Below are positions 7,496-15,259 of a stretch of 64,000 bases of DNA, one piece after another. The position numbers and the translations under genes were made by a program. Source of the DNA: Tardiphaga sp. vice304. Its GTDB lineage: Bacteria; Pseudomonadota; Alphaproteobacteria; Rhizobiales; Xanthobacteraceae. Every line of letters starts with the position of its first letter. Position 1 is the stretch's first letter. The notes beneath the pieces are model-generated. The model searched no databases. It was not told the DNA's origin and saw only the letters and a list, made by a program, of their open reading frames with translations. The stretch lies in NCBI RefSeq assembly GCF_007018905.1, contig NZ_CP041402.1, positions 5,724,710 to 5,788,709 of the forward strand, read 5' to 3'.

Positions 7496-8977
7496 CTACT
7501 CCACAACGGCCAGTGGCCGGGCAACGGATTCAAGCGGCTGGCGTTCCGCCGCAACGGCATAGCGCCACCCGATCAGCGCCGCAGCGATCATCAGAAAGGC
7601 GCCGAGAAGATAACCGGCAAACACGCTCTGGCGCGAGCCGGTGTCGATCAGCATGCCGAACAAAGCGGGCCCGGCGACACCGCCGACCGCGGTGCCGATC
7701 GCGTAGAACACCGCAATCGCCAGCGCGCGGACCTCGATCGGAAAGGTCTCGCTCACCGTCAGATAGGCTGCGCTAGCCGCCGGCGAGGCGAAGAAGAAGA
7801 TCACCATCCAGGCGATGGTCTGGGTCTGCGCCGTAAAAACACCGATCGAAAAAAAATAGCCGGAGATCGCCAGCAGCACGCCAGAGACGCCGTAGGTGAT
7901 CGCAATCATCGGCCTGCGGCCCAGCGTATCGAACAGCCGGCCGAGCAGCAGCGGGCCCAGGAAATTACCGGCCGCGAACGGCAGAATGTACCAGCCGACC
8001 TGGTTGGAGGCGATGCCGAAGAAATCCGTCAGCACCAACGCATAGGTAAAGAAGATCGCATTGTAGAAGAACGCCTGTGCCGCCATCAATGCGAGGCCGA
8101 CCAGCGAGCGCTGCCGGTATAGCACGAACAGCGTCTGCGCCACCTCGCGCAGCGGCGTATGGCTGCGCATCGTCAACTTGATCTTCGGCAGCCGCTTGAT
8201 CGCCTCTGGCGTAGCCACCTGACGAGCCGAAGTTTCGATCTCCGCAACAATGACCTCGGCCCGCTCGGGCTGGCCGTGAATCATCAGCCAGCGCGGGCTT
8301 TCCGGAATCCACAGCCGCATCAGCAGCACGAACAGGCCGAGCACTGCGCCGGTGAAATAGGCCGCCCGCCAGCCATAGGATTGCGAAATCGTCGCGGGAT
8401 CGAGCAGCACGATGGCGCAGACCGCGCCGAGCGCGGCACCGAGCCAGAAGCTGCCATTGATCACCAGATCGGTCCAGCCGCGGTACTTGGCCGGCACCAG
8501 TTCCTGGATCGTCGAATTAATCGCGGTGTATTCGCCGCCGATACCGGCGCCGGTGAGAAAACGAAACAGCACGTAGCTCGCCAGATTCCACGAACATGCC
8601 GTCGCCGCGGTGGCGCTGAGATACAGCGCCAGCGTGATGAAGAACAGTTTCTTGCGACCGATCCGGTCGGTGAGCCAGCCGAAACCGAGCGCGCCGATCA
8701 CGGCGCCGGCGAGATAGGCCGAGTTCGAAATCCCGACATCGAAGTTCGAGAACTTCATCGCCGGGTCTTCCTTGAGCGCGCCGGACAAGGCTCCGGCGAG
8801 CGTCACTTCCAGCCCGTCGAGAATCCAGGTGATGCCGAGCGCCGTCACCACGCGGGTATGGAATCCGCTCCAGACCAGCGCATCGAGCCGCGATGGAATG
8901 TCGGTCTTGATGACGCGTGCACCGGTCGATCCCGTCGGTTGCCCGTGGCCGTGATCGACGCTGCTGAGATTGGCCAT
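7496..8977 (-). CDS. MFS transporter (sugar-porter / metabolite:H+ symporter type)
   Basis: This 493-residue inner-membrane protein has about 12 hydrophobic helices. The MFS loop motif between helices 2 and 3 is GWLTDRIGRKKLFF, and RWLMIHGQPERAE marks the central loop. FRFLTGAGIGGEYTAINS resembles helix 4 of sugar and aromatic-acid porters. The substrate cannot be read from the sequence. Tight coupling to otsB (3-bp gap) suggests a link to trehalose or an osmolyte, but that is inference. A charged N-terminal extension of about 30 residues precedes the first helix. Confidence 0.85.
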   Translation of the reverse strand: MANLSSVDHGHGQPTGSTGARVIKTDIPSRLDALVWSGFHTRVVTALGITWILDGLEVTLAGALSGALKEDPAMKFSNFDVGISNSAYLAGAVIGALGFGWLTDRIGRKKLFFITLALYLSATAATACSWNLASYVLFRFLTGAGIGGEYTAINSTIQELVPAKYRGWTDLVINGSFWLGAALGAVCAIVLLDPATISQSYGWRAAYFTGAVLGLFVLLMRLWIPESPRWLMIHGQPERAEVIVAEIETSARQVATPEAIKRLPKIKLTMRSHTPLREVAQTLFVLYRQRSLVGLALMAAQAFFYNAIFFTYALVLTDFFGIASNQVGWYILPFAAGNFLGPLLLGRLFDTLGRRPMIAITYGVSGVLLAISGYFFSIGVFTAQTQTIAWMVIFFFASPAASAAYLTVSETFPIEVRALAIAVFYAIGTAVGGVAGPALFGMLIDTGSRQSVFAGYLLGAFLMIAAALIGWRYAVAAERQPLESVARPLAVVE

Positions 8978-9125
8978 GCCGCATTGCTCCGGAGCACTCG
9001 ATGCTCCCCGTGGCGAGAGCGCGGCAACAAAGAAACGCCCGAAGCCAGCGGCTCGGGCGGTCGCATTATTTTAAGGTAATCCTCCGAGGGAGTTTCGGTT
9101 CCCGCCGGCACTCAAGACCTCCCGC

Positions 9126-9183
9126 TTGACAACCGATCAGTTCCACTCGCTTATTGCGACTAGTTCGCATTAGCATTTGCATG
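9126..9183 (+). promoter_or_regulatory. Putative promoter with Fur-like operator before the TonB receptor gene
   Basis: A TTGACA (9126-9131) is followed at normal spacing by TTATTG. That -10 region runs into a series of ATTGCG / AGTTCG / CATTAG / CATTTG hexamer-like steps ending near 9183. The inner part GCGACTAGTTCGC is nearly palindromic. Such overlapping hexamers resemble Fur-family boxes, so metal-dependent repression is likely. Fur, Mur and Zur cannot be told apart by eye. Confidence 0.5.
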
Positions 9184-9196
9184 ACGGGAGTGGTGC

Positions 9197-11266
9197 GTGA
9201 GATTGATCAGATCCTGGAATCCACTGACCCCGGCCACTGCCGCCCTGATGTCGGCGGCCTGCTGCGGCGAATTGCATGCACAGGAGGTATTGCAGGAGAT
9301 CGCCGTGGTGACCGACCGCGCAAGGACCGGCAATGCCAGCGACGGCTTCCAGTCGACCACCCAACTCAACGGCGCCGACCTGCAGCGCACCACGGCGGCG
9401 TCGCTGGCCGACCTGCTGGCGACCCAGCCCGGCGTGGCGGCCTCCACCTTTGCGCCGGGCGCCAGCCGGCCGAACATCCGCGGCCTCGACGACTATCGCG
9501 TCCGCGTGCAGGAGAACGGCATCGGCAGCCATGACGCTTCGGATTTCAGCCAGGACCATCAGGTGCCGGTCGATCCGCTCGTGGCGGACAGCGTCGAGCT
9601 GATCCGGGGCCCGGCGACGTTGCGCTATGGCAACCAGGCGATCGGCGGCGTGGTCAACGCGACCAACAACCGGATCCCGCAAAATCTCGTGCCGGACCAT
9701 TTTTCCGCCCGTCTCAAGGGCGGTACAACGTCGGCCGACCACGGCATCGACGGCGCCGCCAGCGTGGATGCCAGCGGCGAGAATATCGCCATCCACGCCG
9801 ACGCGTTCGGCCGCAACGCCGGTGACTACCGGATCCCGGGCGGCGTGCAGGCCAATACGCGATTGCGCTCGGCCGGCCAATCGGTCGGCGGTTCCTACAT
9901 TTTCGATGGCGGCTATGTCGGCACCGCGATCCAGCACATCACCAGCCTTTATCATATTCCGGGGATCAACGAGGCCAGTCAGAATACCCGGATCAGCCTC
10001 GAACAGACCAAGATCACCAGCAAGGGCGAATGGCGCGCGCCGGTCGAGGGAATCGACGCGGTGCGCTTCGCCTTCGGCATCAGCGACTACAAGCATGATG
10101 AACTCGGCCTACCCGCCGACGGCGTGCTCAACACCATCAGCAACAAGGAGATCGAAGGCCGCTTCGAGATCGACCACGCTGCGGTGGCGACGCCTCTAGG
10201 CGCGCTGACGGGAAACTGGGGCCTTCAGGCCAGCAATCGCAAGCTCGGCACCCAGGGCACACTCGGTGGCCTGCTGGCGCCGACCAACACGGACGCGGTG
10301 GCGGGATTCGTGTTCGAGCAGTTGCAGCTTTCCGAAACGTTGAGACTGCAGGCCGCCGGCCGCATCGAGAGCATTACTGTCTCGGGCCTGGCGCCGGTGT
10401 TTCCGGCCAATTTCCTGCCGCCGCCGGACAGTTTTTCGCAATCCGCGGCCGCCCGCGATTTTGCACCGAAGAGCTTCAGCGTCGGCCTGCTGAAGAACTT
10501 ACCGTGGGACATGGTGGCGTCGCTGAGCGCACAACGTGCGCAGCGCGCCCCGGCGGCGCCTGAACTGTTTTCACGCGGCTCCGACGGCGCTTCCGGCACC
10601 TTCGTGATCGGCAATCCGGACCTGAAGCTGGAGACGGCAGAATCCCTCGAGCTCGGATTGAAACGCATCACCGGCCCGTTCCGTTTCGAGGCCAGCCTCT
10701 ACGCCACGCGCTACCGCGACTTCATCTACAAGCAGGTCACCGGCAATTTCTGTACCGACGCGTTCGCCAGTTGCGGGGCTTCGGGCCCCTTGCTGCAGGT
10801 CGCCTATGGCCAGCGCGATGCGAATTTCCGCGGCGCCGAGCTGGCCGCGCAATACGACATCGCCCCGCTCGGCGACGGCACCTTCGGCATCGATGGCCAG
10901 TTCGACGTGGTGCGCGCCACCTTCGCCGATGGCAGCAACGTGCCGCGCATCGCGCCAATGCGGCTGGGTGGCGGCGTTTGGTGGCGCAGCGCGGCGTGGC
11001 AGACCCGGATCGGCCTGCTGCATGCCTTCACACAGAACGACATCGCGCTGAACGAGACATCCACGGCCGGCTACAATCTGCTGAAGGTCGAGCTCAGCCA
11101 TACGCATATTTTCACGAAGACCGATAGCGGGCTGCGCGAGATGACGTTCGGCGTCGTCGGCGACAATCTGCTCGACGAGCGCATCCGCAACCACATCTCG
11201 TTCAAAAAGGCGGAGGTGCTGCAGCCCGGACTCGGCGTAAGGCTGTTCACCAGCCTTCGTTTCTGA
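9197..11266 (+). CDS. TonB-dependent outer-membrane receptor, ZnuD-like
   Basis: The 689-residue precursor has a signal peptide ending near HAQ. A plug domain follows (about 30-150) with LADLLATQPGVAAS, RPNIRGLDDYRVRVQENGIG, FSQDHQVPVDPL and VELIRGPATLRYGNQAIGGV. The rest is a beta-barrel ending in LGVRLFTSLRF with the terminal Phe needed for insertion. The plug wording (RGLDxxRVRVxENGIGSHD, SxDHxVPVDP) resembles the ZnuD zinc/haem receptor group more than siderophore receptors. It heads a receptor-exbB-exbD-tonB cluster behind a Fur-like box. Zinc or haem uptake is likely but not proven; a barrel Cys pair (CTDAFASCG) is visible. Confidence 0.85.
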   Translation: MRLIRSWNPLTPATAALMSAACCGELHAQEVLQEIAVVTDRARTGNASDGFQSTTQLNGADLQRTTAASLADLLATQPGVAASTFAPGASRPNIRGLDDYRVRVQENGIGSHDASDFSQDHQVPVDPLVADSVELIRGPATLRYGNQAIGGVVNATNNRIPQNLVPDHFSARLKGGTTSADHGIDGAASVDASGENIAIHADAFGRNAGDYRIPGGVQANTRLRSAGQSVGGSYIFDGGYVGTAIQHITSLYHIPGINEASQNTRISLEQTKITSKGEWRAPVEGIDAVRFAFGISDYKHDELGLPADGVLNTISNKEIEGRFEIDHAAVATPLGALTGNWGLQASNRKLGTQGTLGGLLAPTNTDAVAGFVFEQLQLSETLRLQAAGRIESITVSGLAPVFPANFLPPPDSFSQSAAARDFAPKSFSVGLLKNLPWDMVASLSAQRAQRAPAAPELFSRGSDGASGTFVIGNPDLKLETAESLELGLKRITGPFRFEASLYATRYRDFIYKQVTGNFCTDAFASCGASGPLLQVAYGQRDANFRGAELAAQYDIAPLGDGTFGIDGQFDVVRATFADGSNVPRIAPMRLGGGVWWRSAAWQTRIGLLHAFTQNDIALNETSTAGYNLLKVELSHTHIFTKTDSGLREMTFGVVGDNLLDERIRNHISFKKAEVLQPGLGVRLFTSLRF

Positions 11267-11393
11267 ACATGGCTGGAATCCCTCCATTTCGCACCGCACC
11301 GCGCAGGCCACCGGCGACATACTCGCGCGACCGCGGTATTCTTGCCATCATCCTTGCTTACGTACGCTTATCGCCCGACGGAACGCAGCCCCT

Positions 11394-12170
11394 ATGAAAT
11401 ATATCCCGACCCATCTCGCTGTCGCACTGACCGCGGTTATGCTGCAGTCCCATAATGCCCTGGCCGCAACGACCGATCTGACGCTGCCGCGCAACCTGTC
11501 CCCCTGGGGCATGTTCATGGGCGCCGACATCGTCGTGAAGATCGTGATGGTGGGGCTTGCTATCGCATCCCTGGTGACGTGGACGGTGTGGCTCGCCAAG
11601 ACGCTCGAACTGGCCAGCGCGCGACGCATCGCGAATCGTCGACTGAAACTTCTGGAGAGCGACACCACGCTCGACGCCGTCGAGCAGGACAGCGCCGGCC
11701 GCACCGACGCGGTGGCGCAGCTGATCCATTCCGCCGTGCGCGAGACGAAGTTGTCGCACGGTCAGTTCGACGACGGCTTCAAGGAGCGTATCGCGCTGCG
11801 GCTGGAGCGCGTCGAGCTGGCGATGTCGCGCCGCATCTCGCGCGGCACCGGCGTGGTCGCCACGATCGGCGCCATTGCGCCATTCGTCGGCCTGTTCGGC
11901 ACCGTCTGGGGCATCATGAACGCCTTCATCGGCATTTCCGAAACCAAGACCACCAATCTCGCCGTGGTCGCGCCGGGCATCGCCGAGGCGCTGCTGGCCA
12001 CTGCGCTCGGCCTCGTCGCGGCAATTCCCGCGGTCGTGATCTACAACCATCTGGTTCGCCACGTGACGTCGTACCGCGCGTTGCTGGGCGACGCCTCGGC
12101 GCAGGTGATGCTGCTGGTCAGCCGCGACCATGGCCGCCGCGGCGTGCCGATCTCCCGGGCGGCGGAGTAG
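11394..12170 (+). CDS. exbB: TonB-system proton channel subunit ExbB
   Basis: ExbB is the pentameric inner-membrane scaffold of the energy-transducing ExbB-ExbD-TonB complex. The 258-residue protein begins with a cleavable-looking leader (to ALAATT). Three membrane segments follow, at about 45-65, 155-175 and 200-220. The MotA/TolQ/ExbB signature is present as VVATIGAIAPFVGLFGTVWGIMNAF and APGIAEALLATALGLVAAIPAV. It lies 127 bp after the receptor gene and 4 bp before exbD. Confidence 0.93.
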   Translation: MKYIPTHLAVALTAVMLQSHNALAATTDLTLPRNLSPWGMFMGADIVVKIVMVGLAIASLVTWTVWLAKTLELASARRIANRRLKLLESDTTLDAVEQDSAGRTDAVAQLIHSAVRETKLSHGQFDDGFKERIALRLERVELAMSRRISRGTGVVATIGAIAPFVGLFGTVWGIMNAFIGISETKTTNLAVVAPGIAEALLATALGLVAAIPAVVIYNHLVRHVTSYRALLGDASAQVMLLVSRDHGRRGVPISRAAE

Positions 12171-12174
12171 TCCG

Positions 12175-12615
12175 GTGGGATCGCGCCTGGGCGGACGCAC
12201 GCGCAACGGGGATGACGACCTCGAAGTGCAGCACGAGATCAACGTCACGCCGTTCATCGATGTGATGCTGGTGCTGCTGATCATCTTCATGGTCGCGGCA
12301 CCCTTGGCCACCGTCGATCTCGGCGTCGATCTGCCGGCCAGCGCCGTCGAGCCCGCGCCGCGTTCGGACAAGCCTGTCTTCGTGACCCTGAAGCCGGATC
12401 TGTCGATCGGCATCGGCGAAGACGTGATCGCGCGCGATACGCTCGGTGCATCGCTGGACAGCGCGACGAAAAGCAACAAGGACGAGCGCATCTTCCTGCG
12501 CGCCGACAAGGCCGTCAGCTATGGCGACCTGATGGAGGTGATGAACCTGCTGCGCACGGCCGGCTATCTCAAGGTCGCCTTGGTCGGTCTCGACGGCCGC
12601 GCCCCGACGCCATGA
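12175..12615 (+). CDS. exbD: TonB-system subunit ExbD
   Basis: ExbD works with ExbB to harvest the proton gradient. I chose the GTG at 12175, four bases after the exbB stop, which gives 146 residues, close to the family norm. An earlier in-frame ATG would overlap exbB by 40 bp. The single membrane helix carries the essential aspartate as D29 in INVTPFIDVMLVLLIIFMV. The periplasmic domain ends with SYGDLMEVMNLLRTAGYLKVALVG, the usual ExbD fold. The stop overlaps the tonB start in an ATGA. Confidence 0.93.
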   Translation: MGSRLGGRTRNGDDDLEVQHEINVTPFIDVMLVLLIIFMVAAPLATVDLGVDLPASAVEPAPRSDKPVFVTLKPDLSIGIGEDVIARDTLGASLDSATKSNKDERIFLRADKAVSYGDLMEVMNLLRTAGYLKVALVGLDGRAPTP

Positions 12616-13466
12616 CCCCCTACGCGCTGCATGCCCCGACCGACCGCACCGCGCTGCGCTGGCTCGGTTCGGCTGTCGTGATCGTCGCGATCCATGCCGG
12701 CCTGATCGCCGCCGGCCTCGGTTGGTATCGCCAGCAAGCGCCGTCCGGCAGCGAGATGCCGGCCATTATGGTCGACATGGCGCCGGCCGCGGCCGCGCCG
12801 GAGACATCGCAGCAGGACGCCGCACCGGGACCGGAAATGCTGCAGGCGGAGGCTCCTTCCGAGCCGCCGCCGCCGCCGGAGCCCGTGATCCAGCAGCCGA
12901 TCGAGGAGCAAGTCGCGCCGACGCCGCCGGTCGAGCAGCCAGTGGTGGAAGCCCCGCCCGAGCAGAAGATCGAACAAACCTCGCCGCCCGAGCCGGCCAA
13001 GGTCGAGCCGGAGCCGCCAAAGCCGGAGCCGGAGAAACCGACGCCGAAGCCGGAGCGCGCCGAGCCGAAGAAGAAACCCAGTGAAACGCCGCCGGCGCCG
13101 CGCACCACCGCGCCGCCGCGCGTCGATCGCCGGGCCACTGCCGCGTCCACGGCCAGTGCAGGCGCGGCGGCGGCCGCGGCCCTGCCGTCCTATCGCGATC
13201 GCCTGGCCGTTCATCTGCAGCGCTACAAGCAATATCCGAGCGAAGCCCGGTCGGCGGGACAACAGGGCGTGGCGATGCTGAGCTTCACGGTCAGCCGTAG
13301 CGGCCAAGTGCTCGGCAGCCGGCTCGCGGGCTCTTCCGGCGTGGCGGCGCTTGATGCCGAGACGATGGCCATGATCCGCCGCGCCCAGCCGCTGCCCGCC
13401 TTCCCGCCGGAGATGACCCAGGCGTCGCTGAGCTTCACGGTGCCAGTGCGCTTCTCCATCCGGTAG
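12612..13466 (+). CDS. tonB: Energy transducer TonB
   Basis: TonB spans the periplasm and passes energy to outer-membrane receptors. The 284-residue protein has an N-terminal anchor (VVIVAIHAGLIAAGLGW) and a long Pro/Glu/Lys-rich spacer (about 65-165). The C-terminal TonB domain reads YKQYPSEARSAGQQGVAMLSF, then SGVAALDAETMAMIRRAQPLP. The start overlaps the end of exbD by four bases. Together with the receptor upstream this is a self-contained uptake module. Confidence 0.92.
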   Translation: MTPYALHAPTDRTALRWLGSAVVIVAIHAGLIAAGLGWYRQQAPSGSEMPAIMVDMAPAAAAPETSQQDAAPGPEMLQAEAPSEPPPPPEPVIQQPIEEQVAPTPPVEQPVVEAPPEQKIEQTSPPEPAKVEPEPPKPEPEKPTPKPERAEPKKKPSETPPAPRTTAPPRVDRRATAASTASAGAAAAAALPSYRDRLAVHLQRYKQYPSEARSAGQQGVAMLSFTVSRSGQVLGSRLAGSSGVAALDAETMAMIRRAQPLPAFPPEMTQASLSFTVPVRFSIR

Positions 13467-13490
13467 TTGCCGTAGCAGGAGCGCGCTGAT

Positions 13491-13649
13491 CTCCCCCTTG
13501 CGGGGAGGGTGGCCCGGCGAAGCGCAGCGAAGCCGTGTGGGGTGGGGGTTGCCACAGACGCTGTCGCCCGCGGCACCCCACCCCGACCTCCACTCCGAAC
13601 GAAGCGTTGCTTCGTTCTTCGTTCGGTCGACCCTCCCCGCAAGGGGGAG
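13491..13649. repeat. Palindromic intergenic repeat with 20-bp inverted ends
   Basis: The element begins CTCCCCCTTGCGGGGAGGGT (13491-13510) and ends with its exact complement (13630-13649). The interior includes GGGGTGGGGGTT and its rough complement, plus an AACGAAGCGTTGCTTCGTTC hairpin. It lies between the convergent tonB and ugpB-like genes and may also end transcription. Such GC-rich palindromic units are widespread in Bradyrhizobium-type genomes. Confidence 0.75.
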
Positions 13650-13688
13650 GGAGACCATTGGCGCCTTCGCTCGTATCATTAGTACGTA

Positions 13689-15011
13689 TTACTGATCCGG
13701 ATTCGCCCGCTCGAACTGGCGCAGCAGTTTGTTGCCGCGATCGGCGGCGGCATCCAGCGCGGCCTGCGCGGATTTCCGGCCGGCAAAGGCCTGTTCGAGT
13801 TCGTCCTCGATCGCGTCGCGGATCAGGGTGAAGGAGCCGAGCCGCAAGCCCTTGGAATTTGCGGTCGGCGGGTTCAGCGTAATCTGCTCGATCGACTTTG
13901 CCGTGCCCGGATGACGGTCGTAGAAGCCTTGCGCACGGGTCAGGTCGAAGGCAGCACGGGTAATCGGCAAATAGCCCGTGTTCTGGTGCCAGGCCGCCTG
14001 GATATCCGGCTGCGACAGGAACGCGAAGAACTTGGCGACACCCTTATATTCGTCGCGCGGCCGGTCGCGCAGCACCCACAGCGTCGCCCCGCCAATAATC
14101 GAGTTACGCGGCGCGGACGCGACATCCGGCCAGTACGGCAGCATGCCGTAGCCGACCTCGAATTTCGCATTGGCCAGAATATCGGCGCGGGTGCCGGACG
14201 ATCCCAGAAAAATTCCGCATTCGCCTTTCTGGAAGCGCGGCTCCGCCGACGTTGCGCGACCGCTGTAGTCGAACACTTTTGTCTTCTGCCACTGCGCGAG
14301 CTGCGCGACGTGGCGGATCATCGCGGCATTGTTGAAGGTCAGGATCGCGTCCAGCCCGGCCATGCCGTTGGCCCGGGTCGCCACCGGCAGATCGTGAAAC
14401 GCTGAGAAATTCTCGACATTGATCCATGACGGCCAGGAGGTGGTGAAGCCGCAGGCGGTGCCGGCGGCGCGCAGCCGCTTGGCGGCATCGCCCAGTTCCG
14501 GCCAGGTGCGCGGCGGGGCCTCGGGATCGAGGCCGGCGGCGCGGAACAGGTCCTTGTTGTAGTACAGGATCGGCGTCGAGGCATTGAACGGGAACGACAG
14601 CATATTGCCGGCGATGTCGGTGTAATAGCCGGCGATCGCCGGCAGATAGGCCGCGGGCGAAAACGCTTCCGCCTGGTCGCGCATCAATTCGTGCACCGGA
14701 TAGATGGCGCCCTTCGCCGCCATCATCGTCGCGGTAGATGCCTCGCTGACCTGTACGATGGCCGGCTGGCTGCGCGAGCGGAAGGCGAAGATCGCTGCGT
14801 TTACGGTCTCCGAGTAGTTTCCCTTGTAGACGGGGACGACGCGGTAGCCGGCCTGCGTGGCATTGAAATCGTGGGCGAGTTTTTCGAGCTGCCGGCCAAG
14901 CTGGCCCGACATCGCATGCCACCACTGGATCTCCGTGACGGCCTGCGCCGGCGCCACCAGCGAAGCTGCCAGCGCGCATCCCGCAACTATTCGAACGACC
15001 GCTTGCAACAT
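13689..15011 (-). CDS. Extracellular solute-binding protein, UgpB-like
   Basis: This is a 440-residue periplasmic protein with a signal peptide ending near APAQA. The mature start VTEIQWWHAMSGQLGRQLEKL is the classic beginning of sn-glycerol-3-phosphate binding proteins. Further matches are YKGNYSETVNAAI, FPFNASTPILYYNKDLFRAAGLDP, GECGIFLGSSG and AAWHQNTGYLPITRAA. No permease or ATPase genes accompany it. Instead it is divergent from a two-kinase, one-regulator cluster, so it may present a ligand to the sensor kinase rather than feed a transporter. It could also serve a transporter encoded elsewhere. Confidence 0.85.
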   Translation of the reverse strand: MLQAVVRIVAGCALAASLVAPAQAVTEIQWWHAMSGQLGRQLEKLAHDFNATQAGYRVVPVYKGNYSETVNAAIFAFRSRSQPAIVQVSEASTATMMAAKGAIYPVHELMRDQAEAFSPAAYLPAIAGYYTDIAGNMLSFPFNASTPILYYNKDLFRAAGLDPEAPPRTWPELGDAAKRLRAAGTACGFTTSWPSWINVENFSAFHDLPVATRANGMAGLDAILTFNNAAMIRHVAQLAQWQKTKVFDYSGRATSAEPRFQKGECGIFLGSSGTRADILANAKFEVGYGMLPYWPDVASAPRNSIIGGATLWVLRDRPRDEYKGVAKFFAFLSQPDIQAAWHQNTGYLPITRAAFDLTRAQGFYDRHPGTAKSIEQITLNPPTANSKGLRLGSFTLIRDAIEDELEQAFAGRKSAQAALDAAADRGNKLLRQFERANPDQ

Positions 15012-15259
15012 GGCCTGCCTGCTTTGACCGGTCCCGGCGCGTCGGCACTCCGGACGCCCTTCGCCTGAACTGTACGGGGTGATGTTTCAGGAAAAAACTA
15101 CCTTTCAGTCGGTCCGGCCGGACGAATAGTTCACGCGACTTCGCTATTCACGGCTTGACGCAAGCCGCCGCCTGGCAAATTCTCGCGGTATCCGGGGATA
15201 GCAACGCCTGCAAGCGCCCCGCTGCCGATGAACCTTTTGCAACGCCGCGAGACATACCC
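15012..15259. promoter_or_regulatory. Divergent promoter region with a 12-bp palindrome
   Basis: This 248-bp region separates the ugpB-like gene from the kinase gene. A perfect palindrome GTCCGGCCGGAC lies at 15112-15123 and could be an operator. I see no confident -35/-10 pair. The kinase start I chose (GTG 15260) limits the region; an earlier in-frame start at 15155 would shorten it. Confidence 0.35.

Noticed and set aside
6593..9079. Long plus-strand ORFs opposite otsB and the MFS gene
   Set aside because: These are Arg/His/Gln-rich mirror frames typical of GC-rich genes; the minus-strand proteins carry the real motifs.
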